From Paludibacter sp. UBA6032 (GTDB lineage: Bacteria > Bacteroidota > Bacteroidia > Bacteroidales > Paludibacteraceae), in NCBI GenBank assembly GCA_002427885.1, contig DIZI01000005.1, positions 186,740 through 246,205 of the forward strand: 59,466 bases of DNA, given 5' to 3'. The translations under genes and the position numbers were made by a program. Of this stretch, positions 27,759 through 35,440 are shown piece after piece. Position 1 is the first letter of the stretch. The number at the start of each line of letters is the position of its first letter. Below the pieces are notes generated by a model, which saw only the letters and a program-made list of their open reading frames with translations, was not told the DNA's origin and did not search any database.

Positions 27759-29327
27759 CTAGAGTTTCTTCCGGAAAATTTTTATTTCATCAGTATAAAA
27801 ATTCAAATCCTTGGTACTATTCATTTCCGTGGCAACTTTTATGGCTGCCTCTTCATGTTCAATAGCTTCTTTTATATAACCCAGCCCAAATAAAATATGC
27901 GCGTAGGTGTCATTTATCGGATGATTGTCGGGAAGTGCTTTATACGCTTTTTCCTGCCATTCCTTAGCCAGTTTCAGGCTGGTGGTATCATTAAATGTCC
28001 GGTAGTTTTCATAGATATTCCAACAGATATCATTTATCTCCATAGGCCCGGAACCGTCTAACAACATTATTTCCTTTGTTTTGCTTATATAATTATCCCA
28101 ACTCCCTTTGTCTTTTTTATTACTTTGAAATGCCCACGTTGCTCTCCCATAGTCCATCGCAACTAAAAATTTCGAATACAGTACGGGATCAATTGATTTG
28201 ACCGATGCTGCTTTCACGGGATTAGCATTGTATTTCTGCTGATAGAAACTAAATCCCATAAATATTTTATTTTCAACTTCCTTTTTCCCGAATTTCTTTT
28301 CATAAGTGGAACGATGCTTTAGAAAGTATTGGAACTGAGCGTTATCAATATCATTCACATAATTTTTAAACAAATCCCATGCATCCTGTGATAGTTTTTC
28401 CTCTTTGGTTGCCGATTTAAAATAATCATTTAACAAAGCATCTTTATCCGTTGCATAATTGTTATTCTTTAAGTAGAGAGTTAATGTTTGAACGCTTTTA
28501 TCACCGGCCTTCATTTTCTTTGTGATCGATAATAGGTTCTGTGTATCGTCCAGTGCGGTTTTTCCAAGTTCAATCAGTGAGTTTGGATCCAGTGCGCCAA
28601 TTCCGACATGTACCGTTTCGCCAGCAGCATTTAAAAACAACAAAGTAGGAAAAACATGAATACCGTATTTCGCAGCAATCTTAATACCTTCCCCCTTTTC
28701 CATATCAAACGAAAGATTGATAAAGTGACTGTTATAAAAATCACCTACTTCCTGCTGCGGAAAAATGTTTTTAGCTAAATATTTGCAGGGACCGCACCAG
28801 CTGGTGTAACAATCCATAAAAATCAACTTTCCTTCTTTTGCCGACCTTTCTAATGCCGTGGACAACAAAGAATCACCACTAAACTTTATACCACGATCTT
28901 CATCTACCCAACCTTTTTCCTTCACCCAGATTTCATCGATAGGACTATAGTCTATTTTATTATCATTTTCAGTAAAATTGGCATCAATGAAGTGGCCTTT
29001 AAAATGAAGCGTATCATTCATTACGGTAAAATTGTAGAGATTTGCCGTTTGAGCTCCATAATGAACTGTAACAAAGGTATTAGCATCGATCACCCTGTAA
29101 TTTCCACCGTTATATATCGAACCATCGATATTACGGCTTTCGAAAGTAAAATCTTTTTTAAAGTACATCGTACGATCCAGGTGAGTACTGTCAATGTTGT
29201 TCTCCACCATACGCCAGGCTGTACTTACAAGACCTGATTTATTAGCATCTGAACTTTGTGCATTAGCAACCGGCATCAGCAATGCCAGGCAGAAAATTAA
29301 TACCGGTAATTTGGGTGTTGTTTTCAT
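27759..29327 (-). CDS. Exported thioredoxin-fold protein
   Basis: A 522-residue protein with a signal peptide (ending VANAQ). After a beta-rich N-terminal domain (about 30-145) there is a thioredoxin domain at about 165-275 (EGKLIFMDCYTSWCGPCKYL) with an intact WCGPC active site, cis-Pro in GIHVFPTLLFLNAAG, and a large helical C-terminal region. It should act as a thiol-disulfide protein in the periplasm. Relatives in Bacteroidetes are annotated as thioredoxin family proteins with large accessory domains; the partner is unknown. Confidence 0.8.
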   Translation of the reverse strand: MKTTPKLPVLIFCLALLMPVANAQSSDANKSGLVSTAWRMVENNIDSTHLDRTMYFKKDFTFESRNIDGSIYNGGNYRVIDANTFVTVHYGAQTANLYNFTVMNDTLHFKGHFIDANFTENDNKIDYSPIDEIWVKEKGWVDEDRGIKFSGDSLLSTALERSAKEGKLIFMDCYTSWCGPCKYLAKNIFPQQEVGDFYNSHFINLSFDMEKGEGIKIAAKYGIHVFPTLLFLNAAGETVHVGIGALDPNSLIELGKTALDDTQNLLSITKKMKAGDKSVQTLTLYLKNNNYATDKDALLNDYFKSATKEEKLSQDAWDLFKNYVNDIDNAQFQYFLKHRSTYEKKFGKKEVENKIFMGFSFYQQKYNANPVKAASVKSIDPVLYSKFLVAMDYGRATWAFQSNKKDKGSWDNYISKTKEIMLLDGSGPMEINDICWNIYENYRTFNDTTSLKLAKEWQEKAYKALPDNHPINDTYAHILFGLGYIKEAIEHEEAAIKVATEMNSTKDLNFYTDEIKIFRKKL

Positions 29328-29385
29328 GTGTGAATTATTGATTTTAGGATTTAAACTTCATTTAATTTTTGAATTCTACATGCAC

Positions 29386-29470
29386 AGTGACGGCTTCACG
29401 GGTCTTTCATTTAAGTACGTTTTTTATTTCAATGTTGCTTTTAAAAGAAAGACACAGTGAAGCCGTCACT
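29386..29470. repeat. Long imperfect hairpin with a 14-bp perfect base
   Basis: AGTGACGGCTTCAC (29386-29399) is exactly inverted at 29457-29470, and inner arms GTCTTTC and GAAAGAC continue the stem. It lies between the RDD gene (ending 29482) and the thioredoxin-fold gene on the minus strand. Confidence 0.75.
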
Positions 29471-29481
29471 TATATAGAATA

Positions 29482-30117
29482 CTATTCAACAGTGCTTTCC
29501 ACACTTTCAGTTGAATTCATTATCTCTCTGATTTGATTCAGATAAATTGATTTTATAACCACCGTTCCGGCTATAAAGTCATGAGTGGTTCTTTTTCTGG
29601 AGTTGGAGATTAAAACAATTGCTCCAATAAAGAACCACACAAAATTTATCCAATTTTGTATTTTCATTGGAACCGGATTTATTGTCGCCATAAGCTGATT
29701 CCTTTTCATAAATCCCAGGCTTGCATACGTACTGTCATCAATCAGATTAAGTGTCAGAAACAATATGTAAACGCCTGTAACAGCTAACATGAATTCAACG
29801 GAATTTCTGTAAAATGAAGCTTTCCAGTCAATATTATCACCGTTCTTTTGAATGATTTTTAGCCCCATGATTAATTTGCCGGGTGTTCCTCCGTATAATT
29901 TTACCAGAATAACTTCAAATGCCAAACCGAATAGCAAATTAGGAATCATGATAGTAAGACTGGCAGACTTGCTGATACTATTGACATAAAATACCAGCCC
30001 CATTACCGGAAGAAGTATAATAAAATCTACAAGTTTAGCCGCTACACGTATCCAAAAACCGGCATAGACATCTTCATTTATGCCATGAAATCTTGTTGGT
30101 AATAATTCGCTTTTCAT
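29482..30117 (-). CDS. RDD family membrane protein
   Basis: A 211-residue protein of the RDD family, with the characteristic opening RDD-like site in AGFWIRVAAKLVDFIILL, three to four hydrophobic segments, and TPGKLIMGLKII. The RDD motif is read here as Arg-x-x-Ala-x-x-x-Asp. The family is found in inner membranes and includes transport-like and unknown members; its function here cannot be named. The C-terminal tail is acidic (NSTESVESTVE). Confidence 0.8.
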   Translation of the reverse strand: MKSELLPTRFHGINEDVYAGFWIRVAAKLVDFIILLPVMGLVFYVNSISKSASLTIMIPNLLFGLAFEVILVKLYGGTPGKLIMGLKIIQKNGDNIDWKASFYRNSVEFMLAVTGVYILFLTLNLIDDSTYASLGFMKRNQLMATINPVPMKIQNWINFVWFFIGAIVLISNSRKRTTHDFIAGTVVIKSIYLNQIREIMNSTESVESTVE

Positions 30118-30252
30118 TTTTTGTTGTGATTTAATTGTTATATATGATCATTTAGTTCAATTAAGTATCATTTTTATTATGCTCGCTACTCCCGATAGCT
30201 ATCATGGGGACGAGGGAAAGAGATTACAGCAAACAGCGTTTCATTCACTTTG

Positions 30253-30260
30253 CAAATATA
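30253..30260 (-). promoter_or_regulatory. Candidate -7 element of the RDD gene
   Basis: TATATTTG on the minus strand, in the module that is also present before the S8 protease. About 135 bases of leader would precede the RDD start. Confidence 0.45.
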
Positions 30261-30363
30261 TGAATATATTTCATAATTTAACTGTTTTCCCTTCGTTAAT
30301 TTCATAATTTATTTTATTATCATTTTCAGGTACTTCAGAAACCACTTTCTACCCCTTAAACAC

Positions 30364-30400
30364 AAAGAGCTGAAACTGTTTCGAACAATTTCAACTCTTT
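30364..30400 (+). terminator. Terminator-like hairpin in the duplicated module
   Basis: AAAGAGCTGAAACTGTT pairs imperfectly with AACAATTTCAACTCTTT, followed by TATTATT. Its counterpart is 25855-25901. Confidence 0.4.
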
Positions 30401-30439
30401 TATTATTGTCAGTTTCTCACTCCGGCACGCGATACTCCC

Positions 30440-30470
30440 GTCCCGATAGCTATCGTGGAGCTATCGGGAC
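30440..30470. repeat. CCCGATAG-type palindrome
   Basis: GTCCCGATAGCT (30440-30451) is exactly inverted at 30459-30470. It is one of the dispersed palindromes with core CCCGATAG. Confidence 0.75.
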
Positions 30471-30579
30471 GCGCGGTAGCCGGGGGAAAGGATTTCTTAT
30501 ATTTTTAATCCTGTTTCTTATATTTTTAATGTTATATTCCCAACTTCATGACATATCTGCCGGGTGAAACTTGGTTGAT

Positions 30580-31137
30580 TTATTTGTTAATATTTTCCTG
30601 AATAATCCGGGCTATTTTATCAATATCTTCTTCTACAGCTTGTTTTTCAATATGTCCACCGGGTTTTATAAAAACCATATTTCCCCTTTCGTCGACAATA
30701 ATAGTGGTTGGAAATCCTAAATTACAATTCAGACGATAACATTCTTCATGACTAATACTGATGACAGGATAGAGTAAGTTATATCTTTTTATACTCTCCC
30801 TTGCCAATTCGGGAGCATCAACTGAAAATGAAATAAATTGAAATTTTGGATTGGCTGCGAAAGTATTATAGAGCTTATTAAGTGCATCTAATTCTGCAAC
30901 GCAAGGAGCACACAACTCAAACCAAAAATTAATGATGGTTATTTTTCCAATTAAATTTGATTGTGAGTAGGATACTCCATCTACTGCCTCCGCCTGAAAT
31001 GAAGAAAATGGTTTGCCTGTGCTTTTTTCAATTCTGTTTTGTATCTCCATTTTAATATTATCCATATCCGATGGTACCTGAGCAAATGAAGTGAAAGTAA
31101 TAACAAATATCGATAATAAAGTAAATAATGATCTCAT
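30580..31137 (-). CDS. TlpA-family thioredoxin-like protein, exported
   Basis: From the ATG at 31137 (MRSLFTLLSIFVITFTSFAQ) the product has a clear signal peptide. A TlpA/ResA-like thioredoxin fold follows with the redox motif FELCAPCVAEL (CAPC instead of CEPC/CPPC), the VDAPELARESI helix, and GFPTTIIVDERGNMVFIKPG with cis-Pro. Such proteins reduce or transfer disulfides outside the cytoplasm, often in cytochrome assembly. No cytochrome gene is nearby, so the partner is unknown. A promoter precedes it. Confidence 0.85.
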   Translation of the reverse strand: MRSLFTLLSIFVITFTSFAQVPSDMDNIKMEIQNRIEKSTGKPFSSFQAEAVDGVSYSQSNLIGKITIINFWFELCAPCVAELDALNKLYNTFAANPKFQFISFSVDAPELARESIKRYNLLYPVISISHEECYRLNCNLGFPTTIIVDERGNMVFIKPGGHIEKQAVEEDIDKIARIIQENINK

Positions 31138-31165
31138 AATATGATTTATTTCTTTTTTTTCGCCC

Positions 31166-31192
31166 CAAAAATACACATTCTCTATTTAACAA
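31166..31192 (-). promoter_or_regulatory. Candidate promoter of the TlpA-like gene
   Basis: TATTTTTG (31173 to 31166) on the minus strand, preceded by TTG (31192-31190) with 16 bases between, somewhat short. The ATG is at 31137. Confidence 0.45.
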
Positions 31193-31352
31193 CCTAGAAT
31201 TCCCTGAATTATTTTTAATTAGCTAAAGGAATATTTTTATTTTCAATCCTTTCACCGCTCTTTTCTTGCAGAAAAATCATTTTTGTTATCTTTTTAAATA
31301 ATTTTATTTTAAAATTGAAACTGTCCATTTTAAAACGCATTATATTTGTCGC

Positions 31353-31433
31353 GTAAGACATACAGAACAAACAGATTAAATGAATTTTTAGGGTAGAACA
31401 GACCGGTTCGTGAGAATCAGTCTGTTCTTTTTT
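31353..31433 (+). ncRNA. Predicted small RNA, copy 1
   Basis: A TATATTTG promoter element at 31341-31348 should start transcription near 31353. The body of about 80 nt ends with a hairpin: AGAACAGAC (31395-31403) pairs with GTCTGTTCT (31420-31428), and inside it GGTTC-GTGA-GAATC forms a second stem closed by a GNRA tetraloop. A run of T follows. TTG at 31315-31317 is 23 bases before the -7 element. The whole looks like a free small RNA with an intrinsic terminator; target unknown. Confidence 0.7.
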
Positions 31434-31554
31434 ATTTATCCTTGCCCCTGCCCTTTGCCGGTACGGAGCTTGTTTAAAGAAAATATTTATTGTTTTATTG
31501 TGATTTTTCTTCTTTTTTATACAACTTATTGAAAAAAAATAGTATATTTGCCGC

Positions 31555-31633
31555 GTTTGACATTAAGAAAAACAGATTAAATGAATTTAGAGTAGAACAG
31601 ACCGGTTCGTGAGAATGAGTCTGTTCTTTTTTT
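31555..31633 (+). ncRNA. Predicted small RNA, copy 2
   Basis: Promoter element TATATTTG at 31543-31550. Hairpin arms AGAACAGAC (31594-31602) and GTCTGTTCT (31619-31627), then seven T. The inner stem has GAATG instead of GAATC, so one pair at its base is lost. The 5' part shares AACAGATTAAATGAATTT with copy 1. Confidence 0.7.
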
Positions 31634-31752
31634 ATCTCCCCGCTCCTGCTCCGGAATATCCCTGAGCATTTTTTAAGAGATAAATTTATCAGTTTATTGT
31701 GTTTTTTCCTCTTTTTTGTACAACATATTCAAAAAACCATTATATTTGTCGC

Positions 31753-31836
31753 GTAAAACATAATCTACAGACAGATTATTACAAATTTAGGGTGGAACAG
31801 ACCGGTTCGTGAGAATCAGTCTGTTCTTTTTTTTTT
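31753..31836 (+). ncRNA. Predicted small RNA, copy 3
   Basis: Promoter element TATATTTG at 31741-31748, with TTG at 31716-31718 (22 bases between). Hairpin arms GAACAGAC (31795-31802) and GTCTGTTC (31819-31826), then about ten T, the strongest terminator of the four. The CGGTTCGTGAGAATCA loop is the same as in copy 1. Confidence 0.7.
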
Positions 31837-31934
31837 ATGCTAATCAGAATGGGATCAAATCGGAAAATAAACGATTCATTTAGATATTTCCTCTTTTTTA
31901 TACACTTGATTCAAATAACGATTATATTTGCTCC

Positions 31935-32009
31935 GGAATTTGTAGTCATACATTTTTAAAAGGTTAAAATGCAGAACAGATCGGTTCGTGAGAATCAGTC
32001 TGTTCTTTT
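31935..32009 (+). ncRNA. Predicted small RNA, copy 4 (diverged)
   Basis: Promoter element TATATTTG at 31923-31930. The 5' body differs from copies 1-3, but the hairpin is kept: AGAACAGAT (31973-31981) with GTCTGTTCT (31998-32006), one arm base changed to a wobble pair, and only four T follow. It is the most decayed or specialised copy. Confidence 0.6.
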
Positions 32010-32079
32010 CATTTCAGCTCTTGTGTTATTCACTAATCTCTAATAACTAATCACCAATAACTAATAACTAATAACTAAA

Positions 32080-32352
32080 CTACTCCTTCACCATCCCCAC
32101 CTTCATTACATTCAGTTCCACATCCAGTACGTTGACCGTGAGAATTTGGGTAACATAACCCAGGCGTTTCACCGTCACGCTATAGGTCCCTTCGTCCATT
32201 GTTTTCACGGTAAACCCTCCGGCTTTGGAGGTCAGTTTTTCCAATACAACGGTTCCATCCAATGAAAAGGACACCAGGGCTCCTTCCAGTGCCAGGCCGG
32301 TAGTTGCATCCGTCACCTCACATTTTAAAGTCAGTGAACCGGTGTAATACAT
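32080..32352 (-). CDS. Small carboxypeptidase-regulatory-like domain protein
   Basis: A 90-residue protein from the ATG at 32352 (MYYTGSLTLKCEV); a GTG directly before it could also serve. It consists of a single beta-sandwich of the CarboxypepD_reg/Cna-B-like type: CEVTDATTGLALEGALVSF, GGFTVKTMDEGTYSVTVKR, LGYVTQ. No signal peptide, so secretion is not supported; it may be a stand-alone domain or the leftover of a larger protein. It faces the orphan sorting domain at 32369 across 16 bases. Confidence 0.65.
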   Translation of the reverse strand: MYYTGSLTLKCEVTDATTGLALEGALVSFSLDGTVVLEKLTSKAGGFTVKTMDEGTYSVTVKRLGYVTQILTVNVLDVELNVMKVGMVKE

Positions 32353-32368
32353 CACCTTACGGTTGTAA

Positions 32369-32563
32369 GTGGACCTTCATACAAATTTGAATAGCGGAAT
32401 GAAAATACGTATTTATAATTTAACCGGCTCACTGGTTATCGATCAGGATTTGTATGAAACTAAACAAACAATCGACCTGAGTCAGTTACCCAACGGTGTT
32501 TATTTGTTATCTGTTTTATCCGATAAATTTATTGGAAATCAAAAACTGATTATTGAGAAATAA
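32369..32563 (+). pseudogene. Orphan T9SS sorting-domain fragment
   Basis: The reading frame from 32369 encodes the second half of a Por-secretion tail (MKIRIYNLTGSLVIDQDL, then LSQLPNGVYLLSV, then GNQKLIIEK) and ends at a normal stop. The first half (the YPNP region) and everything upstream are absent: the frame is closed by TAA right before a GTG at 32369. It is best read as the 3' remnant of a lost surface-protein gene. Confidence 0.6.
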
Positions 32564-32675
32564 GAGGAGCCAACTGTTCTGGATGGTATGTTTATCAGAT
32601 AATCTGGGTTTTGTAATGTTGCAATGCCTGTCCTGGCGGATATATTATTAATTGAGCAATTTTGGTACTGGATTG

Positions 32676-32762
32676 TCTGAACCACGATTTATCAGATGGA
32701 CAGGAAAATAGCGTTTTTTATATATCTGCTAAATCATTTAATCTGCTAAATCGTGGTTCAGA
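32676..32762. repeat. 22-bp inverted repeat (21 of 22 matching)
   Basis: TCTGAACCACGATTTATCAG onward (32676-32697) is inverted at 32741-32762 with one mismatch. The TCTGAACCACGATTTA type of sequence is, from memory, a common intergenic repeat in Bacteroidetes. Confidence 0.6.
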
Positions 32763-32791
32763 TATTGTACTTGTCTGTCCCATATTACACA

Positions 32792-32822
32792 AAAGAGGCT
32801 GTTCGAATCGAACAGCCTCTTT
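32792..32822. terminator. Terminator downstream of rpsA
   Basis: AAAGAGGCTGTTCGA (32792-32806) and TCGAACAGCCTCTTT (32808-32822) form a perfect 15-bp stem, 22 bases past the rpsA stop, with T-rich ends on both strands. Confidence 0.8.
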
Positions 32823-32843
32823 CTATATAGTTTAAAAATTGAA

Positions 32844-35228
32844 TTATGCTTTGGCAGCTTCTTCGGTTGCTTCGTCAGCAGCTTGTTCAGCAGGAGTTTC
32901 AGCAGGTTTTTCAACCGGTGCTTTTGAAGCTTTTGTAGCAGGAGCCTTAACTTCTACTTCAGCATCTTCTGCTACGGCAGCTTTAGCTTTCTTTTCTTTT
33001 TTAGCGGCTTTTTCAGCAGCAAGATCCATTTTATCTTTCAAATCGGATAAAGACTGAATATCACCCAACGTTGATTTTTCTACTGTTGAGGTAGGAATCG
33101 AAACCGGAGCATCTTCTTTCTTGGCACGTTTAGGAGCCGATTTTTTAACCGGAGCTTCCGTAATGGTGCTTTCACCTTTTTCGGCACGTTTCACATCTTC
33201 GTGAATACGGCTGTGTGAAAGAATGATACGTTTTGCATCCTTGTTGAATTCAATGACCTTGAAAGATAATTTTTCATCAACCTGAGCTTGTGATCCGTCT
33301 TCTTTTACCAAATGTTTTGGAGTAGCAAATCCTTCAACACCATAAGGCAATGAAATCACAGCTCCCTTATCCAACATTTCTACAATAGTACCTTCATGTA
33401 TGCTGTCAACGGTAAACATAGTTTCCAATACATCCCATGGGTTTTCTTCCAGTTGTTTGTGGCCTAAGCTCAAACGACGGTTTGCTTTGTCAATTTCCAA
33501 AACCTGAACATCGATTTCTGCACCAATTTGAGTAAATTCAGATGGGTGTTTTACTTTCTTGGTCCACGAAAGATCTGAAATATGAATCAAACCATCCACA
33601 CCTTCTTCGATTTCAACAAAAACACCAAAATTGGTGAAGTTGCGAACTTTAGCCGTGTGTTTGCTTCCCAAAGCATAACGCTCTTCGATATTTTCCCATG
33701 GATCCGATTTCAATTGTTTGATACCCAATGACATTTTGCGCTCTTCACGATCAAGTGTCAGGATAACAGTTGAAACTTCATCACCCACTTTCAGGAAGTC
33801 CTGAGCAGAACGAAGATGTTGTGACCAACTCATTTCCGAAACGTGAATCAAACCTTCAACGCCCTGTGCGATTTCAACAAATGCACCGTAATCGGCCATA
33901 ACTACCACTTTACCGTTTACCTTATCTCCTACTTTCAAGTTTGGATCCAAAGCATCCCAAGGATGAGCGGAAAGTTGTTTTAAACCTAAAGCGATACGTT
34001 TTTTCTCATCATCGAAGTCCAAAATAACCACATTGAGTTTGGCATCCAGTTGAACAATTTCTTCCGGATGAGAAACACGACCCCATGAAAGGTCGGTGAT
34101 ATGAATCAAACCGTCTACGCCGCCAAGGTCGATAAATACACCGTATGAAGTGATGTTTTTAACTGTTCCTTCAAGAACTTGTCCTTTTTGAAGTTTACCG
34201 ATAATTTCTTTCTTTTGTAATTCAAGTTCTGCTTCGATAAGTGCTTTATGCGAAACAACAACATTTTTAAATTCGTGGTTGATTTTGATAACCTTGAATT
34301 CCATTGTTTTGTTTACGAATACATCGTAATCGCGGATAGGTTTCACATCGATTTGCGATCCCGGAAGGAAAGCTTCGATTCCGAATACATCCACAATCAT
34401 ACCACCTTTGGTGCGGCATTTTACAAAACCTTTTACAATTTCCTGCGATTCAAGTGCCGCGTTAACGCGATCCCATGAGCGGGTTGCACGGGCTTGTTTA
34501 TGAGAAAGGATCAATTGTCCTTTTTTATCTTCCTGGCTTTCGATATACACTTCAACTTTGTCACCAACTGCCAAATCAGGATTGTAGCGGAATTCGCTCA
34601 TGGGCACAACGCCATCCGATTTGTAGCCTACATTGACAACTACCTCACGTTTGTTTATCAAAATTACCGTTCCTTCAACGACTTCTTTGTCCTTAATGGC
34701 ATTCAGCGTGTCGTCGTAAATTTTTTCTAAGTCTGCTTTAGATTGAGCGGTCATTACATCGCCGTTTTCATATGCATCCCAATCGAAATCACCGGCGGGT
34801 ACCGGTTTTGGAGCTTTTACCCTTTCGGTAGGAGCTTCTTCAATTACAATTTCTTCTGCTGCAGGTGCTTCAGCCACAACAGCTTCTACTACAGGTGCTT
34901 CTTCAACAACAGTTTCTTCAACTACAGGTGTTTCAGCTACAACAGGAGCTTCTTCTACAATAACTTCTTCAACCACTGCTTCTACTGCAGGTGCTTCTTC
35001 AACAACAGTTTCTTCAACTGCAGGTGTTTCAGCTACAACAGGAGCTTCTTCTACAACAACTTCTTCAACTGCAGGTGTTTCAGCTACAACAGGAGCTTCT
35101 TCTACAACAACTTCTTCAACTGCTGTTTCTTCTACTGCTGGTGCTTCAGCTACAACTTGTGTTTCTTCGTTTACTGCTTCTACCGTGGTTGGAATTACTT
35201 CTTCCGCGATATTTTTGTTTTCTTCCAT
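32844..35228 (-). CDS. rpsA: 30S ribosomal protein S1 with long acidic and Ala/Lys-rich tails
   Basis: A 794-residue protein. Residues about 150-660 contain six S1 RNA-binding domains, e.g. VLEGTVKNITSYGVFIDLGG and KHTAKVRNFTNFGVFVEIEE. S1 helps the 30S subunit bind mRNA, which matters in Bacteroidetes with weak Shine-Dalgarno sites. The first about 145 residues are an acidic low-complexity repeat (VVAETPAVEEVVVEEAPVVA-like units); the last about 130 are a KKEKKAKAA and EKPAETPAEQ tail. Usual Bacteroidetes S1 is roughly 600 residues, so about 200 are extra. A strong promoter (35301-35330) and terminator frame a single-gene unit. Confidence 0.93.
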   Translation of the reverse strand: MEENKNIAEEVIPTTVEAVNEETQVVAEAPAVEETAVEEVVVEEAPVVAETPAVEEVVVEEAPVVAETPAVEETVVEEAPAVEAVVEEVIVEEAPVVAETPVVEETVVEEAPVVEAVVAEAPAAEEIVIEEAPTERVKAPKPVPAGDFDWDAYENGDVMTAQSKADLEKIYDDTLNAIKDKEVVEGTVILINKREVVVNVGYKSDGVVPMSEFRYNPDLAVGDKVEVYIESQEDKKGQLILSHKQARATRSWDRVNAALESQEIVKGFVKCRTKGGMIVDVFGIEAFLPGSQIDVKPIRDYDVFVNKTMEFKVIKINHEFKNVVVSHKALIEAELELQKKEIIGKLQKGQVLEGTVKNITSYGVFIDLGGVDGLIHITDLSWGRVSHPEEIVQLDAKLNVVILDFDDEKKRIALGLKQLSAHPWDALDPNLKVGDKVNGKVVVMADYGAFVEIAQGVEGLIHVSEMSWSQHLRSAQDFLKVGDEVSTVILTLDREERKMSLGIKQLKSDPWENIEERYALGSKHTAKVRNFTNFGVFVEIEEGVDGLIHISDLSWTKKVKHPSEFTQIGAEIDVQVLEIDKANRRLSLGHKQLEENPWDVLETMFTVDSIHEGTIVEMLDKGAVISLPYGVEGFATPKHLVKEDGSQAQVDEKLSFKVIEFNKDAKRIILSHSRIHEDVKRAEKGESTITEAPVKKSAPKRAKKEDAPVSIPTSTVEKSTLGDIQSLSDLKDKMDLAAEKAAKKEKKAKAAVAEDAEVEVKAPATKASKAPVEKPAETPAEQAADEATEEAAKA

Positions 35229-35300
35229 TTCTGAAATTTTTTTTTAATTACTAATAAATTAGTAGGTTAGACATTATGATAACTTTACAAAATACGGGCG

Positions 35301-35330
35301 CAAAGATACAAAATATATATGATTTGGCAA
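35301..35330 (-). promoter_or_regulatory. Strong promoter of rpsA
   Basis: TATCTTTG (35308 to 35301) with TTG (35330-35328) exactly 19 bases before it on the minus strand. The 5' leader to the ATG at 35228 is about 65-70 bases. Confidence 0.75.
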
Positions 35331-35373
35331 AATAGAGACAGAACTTGATTACAGGCAACGAAACAATAAATGA

Positions 35374-35407
35374 AAAATGCCCGATACAAAGTGTATAAGG
35401 CATTTTT
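35374..35407. terminator. Terminator after the SGNH hydrolase gene
   Basis: AAAATGCC and GGCATTTTTT arms with an inner ATAC/GTAT pairing. It lies 34 bases past the stop of the SGNH gene on the minus strand, and the T runs are on both sides. Confidence 0.6.
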
Positions 35408-35440
35408 TAATTTGTTAAATACAAATAGCTTAGCAAGGTT

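Larger units (their letters stand above)
30118..30579. other. Intergenic stretch with duplicated module and palindromes
   Basis: No gene. It contains CCCGATAGCTATC at 30191, a TATATTTG promoter element (30253-30260), a terminator-like hairpin (30364-30400), GTCCCGATAGCT/AGCTATCGGGAC (30440-30470), and the 17-base direct repeat TTTCTTATATTTTTAAT at 30493-30509 and 30514-30530. Confidence 0.55.
31341..32009 (+). repeat. Array of four tandem units of about 200 bp
   Basis: Four copies of a unit whose -7 elements start at 31341, 31543, 31741 and 31923 (spacings 202, 198, 182). The upstream part of copies 2-4 shares TTCCTCTTTTTT or a close variant before the promoter. Copies 1-3 share CAGATTA in the middle, and all four share the terminal hairpin. 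Individual RNAs are listed separately. Confidence 0.85.

Noticed and set aside
31341..32009. The four evenly spaced repeats were considered as a CRISPR array.
   Set aside because: Units are about 200 bp, each with a promoter and a T-terminated hairpin, the intervals are related to each other rather than unique spacers, and there are no cas genes.
34743..35254. Plus-strand frames over the start of rpsA, rich in Phe/Tyr/Cys or Leu/Gln.
   Set aside because: They are antisense readings of the acidic Ala/Glu/Val repeat of S1.
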